Assembly: GCA_016302435.1 (NCBI GenBank) | Contig: JAEDNQ010000056.1 | Coordinates: forward strand, 1-12,605 | Source: Bacteroidaceae bacterium | Lineage (GTDB): Bacteria > Bacteroidota > Bacteroidia > Bacteroidales > Bacteroidaceae | Length of the DNA: 12,605 nucleotides | Direction: 5' to 3' | Part shown: positions 12,202 to 12,605 of the stretch, in pieces | How the letters are laid out: each line of letters opens with the position of its first letter | Numbering within the stretch: the stretch's first letter is position 1 | Made by a program: the position numbers and the translations under genes | The notes under the pieces: model-generated | What the model was told of the DNA's origin: nothing | Seen by the model: only the letters and a program-made list of their open reading frames with translations | The model's database searches: none

Positions 12202-12605
12202 ATGAAATACTTAAAGACATTATCGCTTGCAGCTCTTGCAATGATGGCCGTAGCTTGCGGCGAGAAGAACGCAGAACAACAGGAAGTGGCACAGCAGCAG
12301 ACAGAGAAGCCACAGGTGAAAATCGCTAAAGTTACCAGCGAAGACATTCCTCAGACAGAGACTTACACCGCTACTGTGGAGAGTGACGTGAAGAACAATA
12401 TCGCGCCTAACACACCATACCGCATAGAGAAAATCTTTGTAGAGGTGGGCGACCAGGTACGCAAGGGACAAGTCCTCGTGCAGCTCGACGCCAGCAACCT
12501 CCGCCAGCTCAAGCTCCAACTCGAAAACCAGAAGATAGAGTTCAGCCGCACTGAACAGCTCTATCAGGTGGGCGGAGCCAGCAAGGCTGAATACGACAAC
12601 GCCAA
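12202..12605 (+). CDS. RND efflux periplasmic adaptor (HlyD family), partial
   Basis: The first 134 codons of a membrane-fusion protein are present; the rest lies beyond the right edge. A lipoprotein signal peptide ends in MAVAC, making Cys19 the probable lipidated residue, followed by a Glu/Gln-rich linker. Residues about 46-65 (VTSEDIPQTETYTATVESDV) and GDQVRKGQVLVQLDASNL (about 88-105) match the first half of the biotinyl-lipoyl-like domain of AcrA/MexA-type adaptors, and the following Gln/Leu-rich segment starts the alpha-hairpin. It would bridge an inner-membrane RND pump, expected next, to the TolC-family protein just upstream. Confidence 0.93.
   Translation, partial: MKYLKTLSLAALAMMAVACGEKNAEQQEVAQQQTEKPQVKIAKVTSEDIPQTETYTATVESDVKNNIAPNTPYRIEKIFVEVGDQVRKGQVLVQLDASNLRQLKLQLENQKIEFSRTEQLYQVGGASKAEYDNA

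Overview
The window looks like chromosomal DNA of a Bacteroidetes bacterium, most likely Prevotella-like. Several promoters match the Bacteroidetes pattern TTTG-N19-TAnnTTTG, most genes lack strong Shine-Dalgarno sequences, and the proteins are of Bacteroidetes type (LuxS with a GPMGCLTGNY motif, a DUF4421-like protein, a U32 protein with a Cys-rich tail). The genes are mostly core metabolism and envelope functions. I saw no phage, transposase, CRISPR, tRNA or rRNA.

Layout. Positions 1-601 hold no convincing gene: a leftward promoter near 145 with a structured leader running off the left edge, an 18-bp palindrome, two tandem GTGTGC-type dyads and an 84-nt imperfect hairpin. pdxS and pdxT (602-2058, +) form a translationally coupled pyridoxal-phosphate synthase operon ended by a strong terminator. 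A small orphan histidine kinase (2328-3137, +) has its own promoter. It converges on a four-gene leftward cluster (8301 down to 3304): leuB, metA, a U32 RlhA-like protein, and a lipoprotein with several membrane segments. metA and the U32 gene overlap as TAATG. A 24-bp three-tier hairpin lies just upstream of metA, and two strong inverted repeats fill the convergent gap at 3207-3308.

A DUF4421-like outer-membrane protein gene (8502-9620, +) diverges from leuB and ends in a bidirectional terminator. Facing it is a perfect minus-strand promoter (9722-9752) with no gene behind it; its transcript would stop at the same terminator, which suggests a small RNA of about 80 nt. luxS (9972-10484, -) and a TolC-family gene (10748-12097, +) diverge from a shared gap with a clear promoter for each. 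The TolC gene is followed by the start of an RND/HlyD periplasmic adaptor lipoprotein that runs off the right edge.

Biological themes: vitamin B6 synthesis (pdxST); leucine and methionine synthesis (leuB, metA; MetA has Glu at the acyl-CoA selectivity position, so acetyl-CoA is the likelier donor); the activated methyl cycle and AI-2 (luxS); probable rRNA modification (U32); and efflux (TolC plus adaptor). No obviously new multigene system is visible. The least-explained parts are the intergenic RNA and DNA structures, above all the candidate small RNA at 9633-9715 and the metA leader hairpin.
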